Below are positions 30,851 through 41,619 of a DNA stretch of 64,000 bases, piece after piece; position 1 is the first letter of the stretch, and every line of letters starts with the position of its first letter. The notes beneath the pieces are model-generated. The model worked only from the letters and a program-made list of their open reading frames with translations, was not told the origin of the DNA and made no database searches. The stretch comes from Oreohelix idahoensis (Eukaryota; Mollusca; Gastropoda; Stylommatophora; Oreohelicidae), in contig JAMPIV010008527.1 of the NCBI GenBank assembly GCA_024509875.1, forward strand, positions 248,001 to 312,000, written 5' to 3'. The translations under genes and the position numbers were made by a program.

Positions 30851-33800
30851 CAATATTTACTGTTATTGCCAGGAGTTGTAGTGAGGATAAGCTCTCACTG
30901 CAGATAAAATACTTCTATGGCACGCGCCTCAAACAGCCTCTGACAACCAAGTCCAGCTCCCGGCCTTCACGTGTGGCTCAATTTGAGCCCGGCGGAACTG
31001 TTTCCACTGACGGGAGAAGGGGCAAAGGCGAGCGACTGGCGCCTTAAAACCAGCAGCTTCGGGCAGATAGGGCTCGTGATCCTTGGTTGGTAGCTTATCT
31101 AAGAGAAGGAACTCTGAATTCAAACCACCGCTGCCTTGCGGGAATATCCATTTGTGGAATTGGCTTCGGGAGTAAACCCTGAGGATAAATCCGGAGTCGG
31201 AGTCCCTAAGGCAGTCTAATGTCGATTCGACATTATTCTGGCAACTCCTGCGACATGGCTGGTACCAAACTGTATCGGCTACTGCCGTTCCTTTGGATCT
31301 ACCGGCTGTGTGGAGAGGGGGAACATGCTGCATGGGCAACAGCTTGATCTCCATATAACTGTGCCCAAGCTCGCCCCCGGAGAGGACACTCCAGCTTCAC
31401 CCTATAGGTGTCGGCAAAACACGGGAAGTAGCAGTTACCGGTTATAAGCATTTTGCCGAATTGGCGTAGGGCATGGCGCCAGGGGCTACTTCCGACAGTG
31501 GGAGAGGTTCTAGGATCTCACTGGACAGCTAACGCCCGCTTCAAGCTGGGCAGCCCCCAGTCAATAAGGTGTTGTTCCGCCACTGTCTGCTTTCCCCATT
31601 GGGTGCATGGGGATTAGGGTCAAACCCGAACTGTGGACAGACAATTTTGCACCAAGCAATTATCGAAAAAATAGAAATAAGCAAACTCTCAGATTTGGAT
31701 GCTGGAACGTCCGGACTATGTTGACTGGACTATCCGAAAACCTACAGGATGTAAACGATGTAAGGAAGACAGCCATAATTAATGATGAGCTTAAACGACT
31801 TCAGGTGAATATAGCTGCACTTCAGAAAACGCGCCTGGCGGGCTCTGGAACAGTGAGCGAGAAGGACTACACATTTTATTGGCAAGGGAAAGATCTTAAT
31901 AAAGCTAGAGAACACGGAGTAGGTTTTGCGGTCAAAAAATCGCTAACTAACATGGTTGAACCAGGCGAGAATGGATCAGAACGCCTGTTAACGCTCCGCC
32001 TGCAAACTAGCACAGGTCCCATCACCCTTGTCAGTGTGTATGCTCCTACTCTGTACTCTGCCTCAGAAGCTAAAGATGAGTTCTACGAGAATCTAGCAGC
32101 AGTAATCAAAAGCATACATAGGCAAGAACAGCTTGTTCTCCTTGGTGACTTTAACGCTAGAGTGGGTGCCGATAATGTTTCATGGCCTTCATGTCTGGGC
32201 AGGTTTGGTATTGGCAAGATGAATGAAAATGGACAACGGCTTTTAGAGTTGTGCGTCCACCATGACCTCTGCGTGACCAACACCTACTTTCAGACAAAAC
32301 CTCAGCATAAGGTGTCATGGAGACACCCACGATCCAAGCACTGGCACCATCTTGACCTGATTCTCGTCAGAAGGCCACTCCTCAGGTCTGTGCTCTCCAC
32401 GCGCTCGTACCATAGTGCAGACTGTGACACAGATCACTCCTTGGTTTGCTGCAAAATCAGAGCACAACCAAGAAAACTCTATCGTGTCAGACATGAAGGG
32501 AAACCACGCATTGATACCAGCAAGATGTCAGACCCTTTCATGATCGCTCAATTCACTGCGACCTTCAAGAAAGTGCTCAGTAGCCCTCAGCATGGTGATA
32601 CTATTACAGAGAACTGGGAGCATCTACGGAACACCATTCAAAGTACTGCACTTGCCACCTTTGGTAAGAAAACGGCAAAGTCAAATGACTGGTTTGATGC
32701 TTCATCAGATGTGATGGCACCTGTCATTGAAGCTAAGCGCAGTGCTATGAATGAATACAAACGTTCACCGAGTGCCAGAACCCTACACACCCTGAGGGCT
32801 ACGAGAAGCAAAGTTCAACAAACTGCTCGACGCTGTGCAAATGACTATTGGCTCCAGCTCAGTGAGAGCATCCAGATCGCAGCGCAAACAGGCAACATTA
32901 GACAAATGTATGACGGTATAAAGAAAGCACTTGGCCCCCATAAAAGTAAGACGGCACCGCTAAAAACCATCAGCGGAGAGAAGATAACCGATAAGAGTAA
33001 ACAGATGGAGAGGTGGGTCGAACACTACTCTGAGCTTTACGCTAGAGACAATACCGTTACGCCTGCAGCCCTTGATGCTGTCAATAGTCTGCCAACTATG
33101 GAGGAGCTGGATGCCGAACCAACATTAGAGGAACTCAGTAAGGCCATTGATAGCTTGGCCTCTGGCAAAGCACCAGGCAGTGATGGGATTCCTCCTGATT
33201 TAATCAAATGCTGTAAGAGCACGCTATTACATCCCCTGCATAGGATGCTGTGCCAGTGCTGGGAAGAGACAACTATTCCTCAAGACATGCGAGATGCCAA
33301 GATTGTAACACTGTATAAAAATAAAGGAGATATAAGTGATTGCAATAACTACAGAGGCATCTCTCTTCTTAGTATTGTTGGTAAGGTTTTTGCCAAAGTC
33401 ATCTTAATGCGACTACACAAGTTAGCTGAGCGCATATATCCAGAGGCACAGTGTGGATTCCGAGCTGGCAGATCAACAACAGACATGATCTTCTCTCTCC
33501 GCCAGCTTCAGGAAAAATCAAGAGAGCAGAAAAGACCATTATATATCGCCTTTATAGACCTCACAAAAGCATTCGACCTGGTTAGTAGGGATGGACTCTT
33601 TAAAATCCTCCTGAAAATAGGCTGCCCTTCTAAAATGCTGGAAATGATAAAGTCATTCCATGACGACATGAAGGGAACAGTCCAATATGCTGGAAGCACG
33701 TCACAGCCCTTTGATATACGAAGTGGTGTTAAACAAGGCTGTGTTCTGGCTCCGACCCTCTTCGGAATCTTCTTTGCCTTACTCTTGAAACATGCATTCA

Positions 33801-34840
33801 GAGATGCAACTGAAGGAATATGCCTTCACACTAGGTCAGATGGCCGTCTGTTTAATCTTTCAAGGCTGATGGCAAAAACAAAACTCAGAAGGGTCACTAT
33901 AAGAGACTTGTTGTTCGCTGATGATGCTGCAGTCGTCACTCAAAGCCAACAGGAGCTTCAGAGCTTGATGAATCGCTTCACTAAAGCATGCAAGGACTTT
34001 GGCCTCACAATAAGTCTAAAGAAAACGAATGTGCTGAGTCAGGATGTGGGTGCTGCACCAGTTATCACTATCGATAACTATGAATTGGCAGTGGTGCACC
34101 ACTTCACATACCTAGGGTCTACCATCAATGACAAACTCTCACTGGATACAGAAATCGACAGCCGCATTGGCAAAGCTGCAGCTACCTTTGCCCGCCTCAC
34201 ATCGCGTGTTTGGAGAAACTCTAAACTCACAATGAAGACCAAAGCTGCGGTATATAATGCCTGCGTCACCAGCACACTCCTAAATGGCAGCGAGACCTGG
34301 ACGACCTTTGCTAAGCAAGAAAGAAGGCTCAATACCTTCCATTTGCGGTGTCTACGCCGCATCCTCGGCATCTCGTGGAAAGATAAAGTGACAAATGTCG
34401 AGGTGTTGTCACGTGCTGGCCTTCAAAGTATGTATACGCTGCTTAGACAGCGTAGACTTCGCTGGCTTGGCCATGTTTGCCGCATGGAAGATGGTCGCAT
34501 CCCAAAAGATATCTTCTACGGACAATTAGCAGATGGCAAGAGAACAGTTGGGCGACCACAGCTGAGGTTCAAAGATGTGTGCAAGAGAGATATGAGGGCA
34601 CTGGACATGGATCCAGCAACATGGGAGGACGAAGCTGCCGATCGCACTAAGTGGCGATGCTATTTACGGCACCACCTCAGATTGGGCGAAGAGAGGCTCA
34701 CACAAGAAGCAGAGGTGAGGAGAAAACGCCGAAGGGAGCACCAGAAAAACAAGCAGCTGAGGGCTGCCACCTCAGGGGCGCTTTCCCATAGTCAGTTATG
34801 ACTGAAGGGGCTATTATTACTATTATTATTATTATTACTA
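30851..34840 (+). mobile_element. RTE-like LINE, apparently near full length, in SURL 5' LTR
   Basis: About 4.0 kb inserted between TTTACTA and CACACGACGG, which adjoin in the 3' LTR. Its 5' end is near CAATATTTACTGTTATTGCC, where ATATTTACT repeats the flank and may be the target duplication. A 750-bp 5' UTR, a single long ORF and a short 3' UTR lead to an (ATT)n tail. It is the youngest layer of the nested set. Confidence 0.92.
31607..34801 (+). CDS. RTE-like LINE ORF2: endonuclease plus reverse transcriptase
   Basis: Uninterrupted frame of 1064 residues. The N-terminal apurinic-type endonuclease has GCWNVRTM (31-38), SVYAPT, LLGDFNARVG, a WRHPRSKHWHHLDLILV block and CDTDHSLV. The catalytic Glu of LQETR is Lys here: LQKTR, codon AAA at 31826-31828. 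RT follows: LASGKAPGSDGIPPDLIKCC, YRGISLLSIVGKVFAK, AFIDLTKAFDLVSRDGLF, GVKQGCVLAPTLFGIFF and LLFADDAAVV (FADD at about 770). The C-terminal part has LGSTINDKL, CLRRILGISWKDKVTNVEV and RWLGHVCRMED. ORF2 normally nicks DNA and primes reverse transcription at the nick. The one visible fault is Glu-to-Lys. The ATG at 31607 is the first in frame. Confidence 0.95.
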   Translation: MGIRVKPELWTDNFAPSNYRKNRNKQTLRFGCWNVRTMLTGLSENLQDVNDVRKTAIINDELKRLQVNIAALQKTRLAGSGTVSEKDYTFYWQGKDLNKAREHGVGFAVKKSLTNMVEPGENGSERLLTLRLQTSTGPITLVSVYAPTLYSASEAKDEFYENLAAVIKSIHRQEQLVLLGDFNARVGADNVSWPSCLGRFGIGKMNENGQRLLELCVHHDLCVTNTYFQTKPQHKVSWRHPRSKHWHHLDLILVRRPLLRSVLSTRSYHSADCDTDHSLVCCKIRAQPRKLYRVRHEGKPRIDTSKMSDPFMIAQFTATFKKVLSSPQHGDTITENWEHLRNTIQSTALATFGKKTAKSNDWFDASSDVMAPVIEAKRSAMNEYKRSPSARTLHTLRATRSKVQQTARRCANDYWLQLSESIQIAAQTGNIRQMYDGIKKALGPHKSKTAPLKTISGEKITDKSKQMERWVEHYSELYARDNTVTPAALDAVNSLPTMEELDAEPTLEELSKAIDSLASGKAPGSDGIPPDLIKCCKSTLLHPLHRMLCQCWEETTIPQDMRDAKIVTLYKNKGDISDCNNYRGISLLSIVGKVFAKVILMRLHKLAERIYPEAQCGFRAGRSTTDMIFSLRQLQEKSREQKRPLYIAFIDLTKAFDLVSRDGLFKILLKIGCPSKMLEMIKSFHDDMKGTVQYAGSTSQPFDIRSGVKQGCVLAPTLFGIFFALLLKHAFRDATEGICLHTRSDGRLFNLSRLMAKTKLRRVTIRDLLFADDAAVVTQSQQELQSLMNRFTKACKDFGLTISLKKTNVLSQDVGAAPVITIDNYELAVVHHFTYLGSTINDKLSLDTEIDSRIGKAAATFARLTSRVWRNSKLTMKTKAAVYNACVTSTLLNGSETWTTFAKQERRLNTFHLRCLRRILGISWKDKVTNVEVLSRAGLQSMYTLLRQRRLRWLGHVCRMEDGRIPKDIFYGQLADGKRTVGRPQLRFKDVCKRDMRALDMDPATWEDEAADRTKWRCYLRHHLRLGEERLTQEAEVRRKRRREHQKNKQLRAATSGALSHSQL

Positions 34841-34862
34841 CACACGACGGTAAATATCAACA

Positions 34863-34876
34863 TGGTGGCAGCGGTG
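34863..34876 (+). promoter_or_regulatory. SURL primer-binding site
   Basis: TGGTGGCAGCGGTG begins directly after the LTR end CA and starts with TGG, complement of the tRNA CCA end. The tRNA was not identified. Confidence 0.6.
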
Positions 34877-34996
34877 TTTATTTCTACAGAATTCGGACTA
34901 TTCTGCTGAATATCTTGTAACACGTGTGCTGAATGTCATTAGACTTGAGGTGAGATTACTGGTTATTGATTGCATACCTTTATTAGACATTTCGTC

Positions 34997-35871
34997 ATGG
35001 CAGAACGGCCCTTATTTCGGTTACCACCCTGCCTAGACATAAATAACGTCGAACCAGACACATTTCGTAAATGGAGACGACAGTTAGAAATATATATGGA
35101 TGCAGTAGAAGTGGCCTCTAAACCTGATCCTGTTCGGGCGGCAATTATTCTTCACTGTGCTGGACCTCAAGCTGTTGAAGTTTTTGATCAACTGGCAGAG
35201 GAAGGAGACCACTCTAATCCTACTAAAATTCTCGATTTGCTCCAGAACCATTGTAGCTCACGAAGCAATGAAGTATTACATACCTTTAGATTCTGGAACA
35301 CACCTCTTCAAGATCCCTTTAATTCCTTTTTAACTGAGCTGAGAGCTAAGGCAGATTTGTGCAACTTTAACGACAAGGATCGTATCATAAGAGACAAAAT
35401 TGTCTTTACTGTTAACAAAAGGTTACAAGAGAAGCTCTTGAGGGAAGCTGACCTTGATCTAAAGAAAGCCATTCACATATGCAGAGTCTTTGAGCAAACT
35501 GGAAAAGACATAAGTGAGATGAATAATACAGTACAACCTTCTGAAGCAAGGGTTGAAAAGGTACAGAAAAAACATCACTCAACCATAAACCTCCCAAGAG
35601 AGACACTGGGCATGCTGCTGGTAACACTGACAGTGGGTACTTTGAACCTAGAAAGGAGTGTCATTACTGTGGACAGAAACATCTATTGATTAAGAAAAAG
35701 TGTCCTGCATGGGGGAAGTTTTGTTCAAATTGTGGGGGAAGAAACCATTTCAAAGTTAAATGCAAGAAAGTTCATACTGTTCACACAGAGTCAGTGGAAG
35801 ATTCTGGAGTTTTTCTTAATTGTGTGAAGTCTAGCAAAGCTTGTACATCTGCACAACTCATTGTCAATTGA
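34997..35871 (+). pseudogene. SURL gag with zinc knuckles, frameshifted
   Basis: The frame from the ATG at 34997 opens MAERPLFRLPPCLDINNVEP and runs through a capsid-like region (FRKWRRQLEIYMDAVEVASK, LDLLQNHCSSRSNEVLHTFR, ICRVFEQTGKDI) to a stop at 35687. The nucleocapsid is in another frame: HYCGQKH with the second half decayed, then FCSNCGGRNHFKVKCKK, a good CCHC knuckle. That frame stops at 35871. So one frameshift separates capsid and knuckles and another precedes protease. Confidence 0.88.
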
Positions 35872-35875
35872 AAAA

Positions 35876-38232
35876 TGGTAAAATTTCAGTTAGACACAGC
35901 AGCTGATGTGAATACAATCTGTCAACGCTTTGTGATGCAAGAATAACTGTTACCCACTAAACAGAGGCTTGTTATGTGGAATGGTACTAAGATGACTCCA
36001 CTAGGAGAAGTTCTATTAACTGCTGAGAATCCTAAGACTGGGACAAAACAAAATATGAGGTTTACTGTTGTGAAAAATAGATTCACATGTTTGATGGGCA
36101 ACAACACACTGCAGGATCTACAGTTTGTTACAGTCAACACAAACAAATTTATTGCTAAGGTGGCTACTGACATTTCAGAAAATGATCATAACTCTGATAA
36201 CCATCTAGGTGTCCTGGGTGAAGCTGTGTTGCATATTGATCCTAATATTCGTCCAAAGGCACTGCCGTGCAGAAAAATACCATTTTCACTTAAGAGCAAG
36301 GTAAAGTCAGAGCTTCAAAATCTAATGAACAGAGGCATATTAATACCAGTAGAGGAACCGACTGAATGGGTTAACCAAATGGCTGTTGTTGAAAAGCCTG
36401 ATGGTTCTTTAAGAATATGCATTGATCCTAGACCCCTGAATGTGGCTTTGCAGAGGGAGCATTACAGATTACCAACTTTGGATGATATATTGCCTGAACT
36501 CAATAATGCCAAGATTTTCACAAAGCTGGATATCAAGGAAGCATTCTGGCATATTAAACTTGATGAGAAATCTAGTAAACTTACAACAATGATCACACCT
36601 TATGGTAGGTTCAGATGGTCTAGACTACCATTTGGCTTGAATGTAAGCAGTGAAATTTTCCAGAGGCATCTAGCACAAGCTCTTGAAGGTCTTCATGGTT
36701 GCATCAATGTTGCTGATGACATAGTTAATGCAGGTCGTGGATCAAACAGACAGCAAGCAATTAAGGACCATGATCTGAAGCTCAAAGCACTGAAACATAG
36801 GTGTAAAGAGAAAGGCATTAAACTGAATGACGCTAAAGCTCAAGAGAAGAAAGAAGAAATTACCTTCATGGGTCACCTTATTACTGCTCGAGGTGTTGAA
36901 CCAGACAAGAAAAAGGTTGAGACAATACTAAACATGCCCGTTCCTAAGGACTGTCATGAGGTTCGCAGATTTTGCGGCATGATACAGTATCTAGCAAAGT
37001 TTCTCAACAATCTTTCAGAAGTTCTTCATCCAATTAGAGAACTTACACGTAAGGATACTCCCTTTATCTGGTCTGCTGAATGCGAACACGCTTTCAGGAG
37101 AGCCAAGAAACTGATTACTTCTACTCCAGTACTCGCATACTATGATCCTGATGAATCTTTGTGTATTAAAGTTGATAGTAGCAGCTATGGACTTGGGGCT
37201 GTCCTCCTACAAAATGGTCAGCCAATAGAGTTTGCTTCTAGAGCTCTAACTGAAACAAAACAACGCTGGGCTCAAATTGAGAAGGAGCTCTTAGCCGTTG
37301 TATATGGTTTGGAACGCTTTGACCAGTACACTTATGGAAGGAAAGTTATAGTCATCAACGACCATAAACCTTTGGCAGCCATTGTTAAGAAACCTCTGAG
37401 TCAAATTCCTCGAAGACTGCAGAATTTACTGATGCGCAGCCATCGATATGACTTTGAATTCCAATGGGTACAAGGTTCTGATCTTCTTATAGCTGACACA
37501 CTGTCCAGAGTTTGTATTCATAATGTCACTTTGGATTTCTCAACTGATAGAGAGGGCAATGCAGGAGCTGATGCACCTGTAAGATTACCTGAAATACCAG
37601 ATGTGATGATGGAAAAGATTAAAGCTGAAACTCTCAAAGACAGCATGCTCCAGAGGTTGAAGTCGACCATTTTGCATGGGTGGCCTACAAGAAAGTCTGA
37701 TGTACCAGCTGAGCTTATGCCTTATTTCGACATTCGTGATATGCTGACAACAGAACAAGGCATAATACTTAAAGGAGAGCGTATTCTTATCCCAAAAGCA
37801 CTGAGGCCTGAAATCAAGCAAAAGCTACACTCTGCTCATCTTGCATTTGAGAGCATGATGCGCCGGGCCAGAAGTTGTCTGTTTTGGATCGGCATGACGG
37901 CTGAGATTCGACAGATAGCTGACAGTTGTCCAGAATGTCAAGAAACGAAGGCAAGGAATACTAAAGAACCTTTAAACCAACACTCAAGATGTTTATCACC
38001 CTGGGAGAAAGTTGGCACTGACATCTTTATTATAGAAGGCCGATATTATTTAGTTCTGATTGACTACTTTTCCAACTTCATTGAAGTAGACTTTCTACCT
38101 ACAATGACAGCACAGTTAGTCATCAGGAAATTGAAGTCTCATTTTGCTCGTTATTGTGTCCCTAAAGTTATTGTATCTGACCAAGGTACTCAGTTTACGT
38201 CTGCACAGTTCAGATCATTTACTGCTAGATAG
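35876..38232 (+). pseudogene. SURL pol: protease, RT, RNase H, integrase N-terminal part
   Basis: Protease begins KFQLDTAADVNTICQRF, with DTA for DTG, and is cut by TAA at 35946. The long frame 35974-38232 then carries RT (IPVEEPTEWVNQMAVVEKPD, RICIDPRPLNVALQREHYRL, KLDIKEAFWHIKLDE, INVADDIVNAG), RNase H (KVDSSSYGLGAVLLQ, KELLAVVYGLERF, NDHKPL) and integrase zinc and core parts (LHSAHLAFESMMRRARS, CPECQETK, GTDIFIIEGRYYLVLIDYFS, VSDQGTQF). It stops at TAG 38230 before the catalytic Glu. RT and RNase H are intact. Confidence 0.93.
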
Positions 38233-38903
38233 GGAATACTTCATGTTAAATCAGCACAGGTCACCATAAAGCCAACAAATTAGCTGAATCTGCTGTGAAA
38301 CTCATCAAGGGTATGATGAGAAAGACTGTTCAGGACAATACAGATGCATATGAGGCACTACTTGAACTTCGTAATACGCCAAGACAAGGGTTTGATCAAA
38401 GTCCAGCAGAAATACTGTTCAACAGGAAACTGCGCACACTGATACCTTCGGCAGTGAAACCCGTTGCATCTCACAGTAGAGTTATTGAAAGTAGAGGCAA
38501 GAGAGACAGATCAGTGACGAAGTATTATGATAAAACTGCTCATGATCTGCCCAAGTTGTCTCACCACCCAGTCTACTATCAAGACCCTGAACAACCAAAC
38601 TGGCAACCTGGAAGGATTGATAAGAGGCTCTCTGAAAGAGCAACACCTTTCACACCTGATCCCGAGGACCTGGAAATTGATGTCTCCTCTCCAGTTCTAC
38701 CCGAGCAACAGGTTGTTTTGCCAGACATGGAGAACACTAGTGAAGCGCATAGCTCCAATCCTACAGAAGATAATCCTTCAACTCCAGCTACTTCTAGTCC
38801 TGGGAAAGCTGGCAAAGAACATTCTCTCCTACCATCTTGCCCTAAGAGACCTCAAAGAGATTGCAAGAAACCCTCTTGGATGAATGACTTTGTTCACTCG
38901 TAG
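38233..38903 (+). pseudogene. SURL integrase C-terminal part in shifted frame
   Basis: After the stop the integrase continues in other frames: GHHKANKLAESAVKLIK supplies the catalytic Glu (AES), then MMRKTVQDNTDAYEALLELR and TPRQGFDQSPAEILFNRKLR in frame 38295-38903. A Pro/Ser/Thr-rich tail ends RDCKKPSWMNDFVHS close to the polypurine tract. Confidence 0.88.
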
Positions 38904-38914
38904 AGAAGGGGGGA
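38903..38914 (+). promoter_or_regulatory. SURL polypurine tract
   Basis: GAGAAGGGGGGA lies directly against the 3' LTR start, the usual plus-strand primer position. Confidence 0.85.
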
Positions 38915-39196
38915 TGTTGATATGCTCTTTGTGTATATATCGTCTCGATGTTTATCTTGTTTCCTACTAGTCGATGTTTATCTTGTTTTCTACTAGAGTT
39001 ACTTGCCTTTATGGGAACTCTTCTGCTTCCTCCTTCTTCCGACTTCCTGTTTCCAAGATGTCCGATTAAATATGTGTCCTATGTATTCAGTGTGTTCGCC
39101 TTAGTGATTAAACTTCATAACGTGATAATGTATGACAGCCAGCCACGTCTCATTTAATTTAACAATATTTACTACACACGACGGTAAATATCAACA
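38915..39196 (+). repeat. SURL 3' LTR, 282 bp, intact
   Basis: Starts TGTTGATATGCTCTTTGTG and ends GACGGTAAATATCAACA. It provides the uninterrupted reference for the split 5' LTR. Confidence 0.95.
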
Positions 39197-39376
39197 AGGG
39201 CAAAAGACATAGCAGCTAATTGGGGAGACTGGCTACTGAAGTGATCAGTAAAGAGTGACTGAGGGGACGAAAACTCTCCGTTGCTGGAGCTAGACGTTGC
39301 ACCATGACTTTGGACCTCTAAAGTCTTAAGCGCCAATTCGTGCTAACATCGTTGATCATTCTCTCTTTCCTCATGT

Positions 39377-39423
<47 letters not shown>

Positions 39424-39693
39424 TCATGTTGTCTCTCTTTCTCTCGTTCCATGTCCCTACGAACCTGCATTTCTGCGTCAATTATTCTCTGCTCCAATTG
39501 CCGTTCTTCTCTTGCTTTCTCTATCTCCCTAGCTTTTGCTTCTTTTTATTTCTCTCTAGCTTCTGCTTCCTTCTTCTCTGCCTCATATCTGTCTAGTTCG
39601 TAGTTCACAAAAGCTAGCAACTCTTCTCCTTTTAATCATATTTCCTTTGCTTCCTCTCTTAGCATTTTTCTAAATTTTGCACGCTTAGCCATG
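39197..39693 (-). pseudogene. Gmr1 gag N-terminal coiled coil
   Basis: Minus strand from an ATG at 39691-39693: MAKRAKFRKMLREEAKEI, stop, LKGEELLAFVNYELDRYEAE, KKEAEAREK, stop, KEAKAREIEKAREERQLEQR and then an (ER)n run encoded by the TC microsatellite. Two in-frame stops. A charged coiled coil before SCAN-like gag fits this family. The SURL element separates it from the rest of gag. Confidence 0.7.
39378..39420. repeat. (TC)n microsatellite within gag
   Basis: About 20 uninterrupted TC units; on the minus strand it codes for alternating Glu-Arg in the gag coiled coil. Confidence 0.95.
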
Positions 39694-40414
39694 GCAAATA
39701 ACTGACTGCGAATTACCCAAGAAAGAAAGAAAAAAAGGATACACTGCTCCCTAACCAATTAAGAGAATACCAAAAAAAAATTCTGTTTGTACTGTGTTTC
39801 CTCCTCCCCGTTACTCAGTTTCCTAATCTATCGCTGCTGTTAACTGGCAAAAAGGCTCCTAACGCAGACGACTTAAACCATAAAGATGGCAGATCAGGCT
39901 AAAAACTGTAAATCTACTATTACTACTGTGGAAAAAAAAATTTAAATTTAAGGGGGAAAAATGTCCTTACTTTTAATCCATCACACTCGCCCACACCTGA
40001 AGTCAGTTAGGAGTTAGGGAAGACGATTAACTTGGCGACTGCCCAATGCACTTCCTTTGCTATGCTCACGCTCCACTGCTCCAATAAAATTGTGATTGTT
40101 AAACAATCACGCGTACCAGCGGTCTTTTTGTACAAAAATTACCATGTATCATATCATCAACAAAGATCACCATCAAAATCAAACTGTATGTAAACTATAA
40201 GATGCCGTGGAAAGAAACAAATTTCTAATTTGTGTGGCCAGAACCCAGTAAATAAGAACGTTGTCTAGGGGATAATTATTATTAATATTCTTTACTCACA
40301 ACACAGGACGCACACCACACTCTATCTAGCGCTAGACTAAAATACAATAACAGACGTTTGTCATTAATCTAGACTCAGACCAAATCCTGGATACGAGCAC
40401 CCATTCTGTCGTAC
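39694..40414 (-). other. Gmr1 untranslated leader
   Basis: Lies between the 5' LTR and gag start on the minus strand. No ORF. A primer-binding site must lie next to 40414, but no convincing tRNA complement was recognised. Confidence 0.5.
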
Positions 40415-40987
40415 CGATAGGTTTGGAAGTTATTTATGGTCCCGTCTGAGTAGAGTGGATGGTGATAGTACGTGAGAAAAAGGTGTAAGAAATAGATTTC
40501 ACGGGTGAATAGTTTAAGGAGAAGATATGTCTCTGGAATGAGTAAGTTTCTCTAGTCCAGCCTATCTATACGTCTATAATTTAGTACAAGACAATCTTTC
40601 CCTCCTCATACATGTAAATATAAGTTTAACTACACACACACACCCACGTCACTATGTGACGACAAGACACACAAACGTGAAAAACTACGGTTAATTGGGT
40701 ATGGGTCTGACCGAAACACAAAGTTAAGTTTCTTTTGTTGTTTATTATCATTAAACTTGACAACACCAAATATCTAAAGAAAGATCAAATAAAATCAGAT
40801 TTACATACACATGAAATAACAAAATAAATGTGTCCTCCCCCTCTTGAGAAAAGAACCCAAAAAGTTAATAACCCAAAGGTCAAAGGTTAGCGCTATGTTA
40901 CGGAATAGACAGTAAAGAAAAACAAAGTCCCTACTAAATGCTACCCAGTAAAGTAAACAAAGTTAAGCAAAAAAATCCAGGTTGGTA

Positions 40988-41293
40988 CTTCTTCTTCTTC
41001 TTCGTTCGCCCTGAAAAGGACGGTGGTTGCGTTGTGTCTGTTTGCGCCTAAGCTGTGATATCTGCACCTTTCGGTCGACACATCCGACTTCTGCACGGCA
41101 TTTTTTAGGGACCGGGTTTGCCTTCCCATTTCGATCCGTACTCGCTCAGCCAGACTGCACTGCTGCAGACTGTTTCCAGGACCCCCACGTGGAGGTGGAG
41201 TACGGTCTTGACCAGCTCTGGTTCGCTGGTCCTGATGCAAGCAGTCAAGCTATGGGTCGCTGACTGCTTTCACTATAGCTGCATCTTGGGGTC
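40988..41293 (-). mobile_element. LINE F fragment, (GAA)n tail
   Basis: 306 bp with a perfect 11-bp duplication CCAGGTTGGTA (40977-40987, 41294-41304). The minus strand encodes CSLAERVRIEMGRQTRSLKN, AVQKSDVSTERCRYHSLGAN and ends GGGCGAACGAAGAAGAAGAAG. No domain recognised; it is the 3' end of some retroelement ORF. The copy at 20894-20994 shares the last 100 bp. Confidence 0.88.
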
Positions 41294-41619
41294 CCAGGTT
41301 GGTACAATTCCTGTAACAAAGAAAAATATTCACTCTCTCTGTCATATAGTGGGCTAAGCTTACCTACTCTTGGTGATATCCCTTGGAATTACAATGGTTC
41401 CTGAATATACCAAATGTCAGGGGTATTTCCCAAATTGGCCCCAGTCCATCCTCTAACAAATAAGATTAATGAGGTGGACGCCGAATTTGATAGTTTATTC
41501 CTGGATGAATAAATGTCACCTCGAATAGTTAGTGTAGGAACCGAGATGTTGGAGTTCACAGTAAACATAGGAAAAAACTTCTGGTATTGGGAAACATCTG
41601 GTTGCAAAAAAACTGTTAC

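Larger units (their letters stand above)
30591..34862 (+). repeat. SURL 5' LTR, split by an RTE-like LINE
   Basis: LTR parts lie at 30591-30850 and about 34836-34862 (ACTACACACGACGGTAAATA). Compared with the 3' LTR, I count two substitutions over 282 bp. It contains a 26-bp internal tandem duplication (TCGATGTTTATCTTGTTTCC...). Confidence 0.93.
30591..39196 (+). mobile_element. SURL/mag-type Ty3/gypsy retrotransposon inside Gmr1 gag
   Basis: Complete element with a perfect 5-bp duplication AGGGC (30586-30590, 39197-39201) and LTRs starting TGTTGATATG and ending TATCAACA. Internal order is gag, zinc knuckles, protease, RT, RNase H, integrase, as usual for gypsy. The wording (MAERPLFRLPP gag start, INVADDI RT box) is that of the mag/SURL group. 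The 5' LTR is split by a LINE. Confidence 0.95.
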
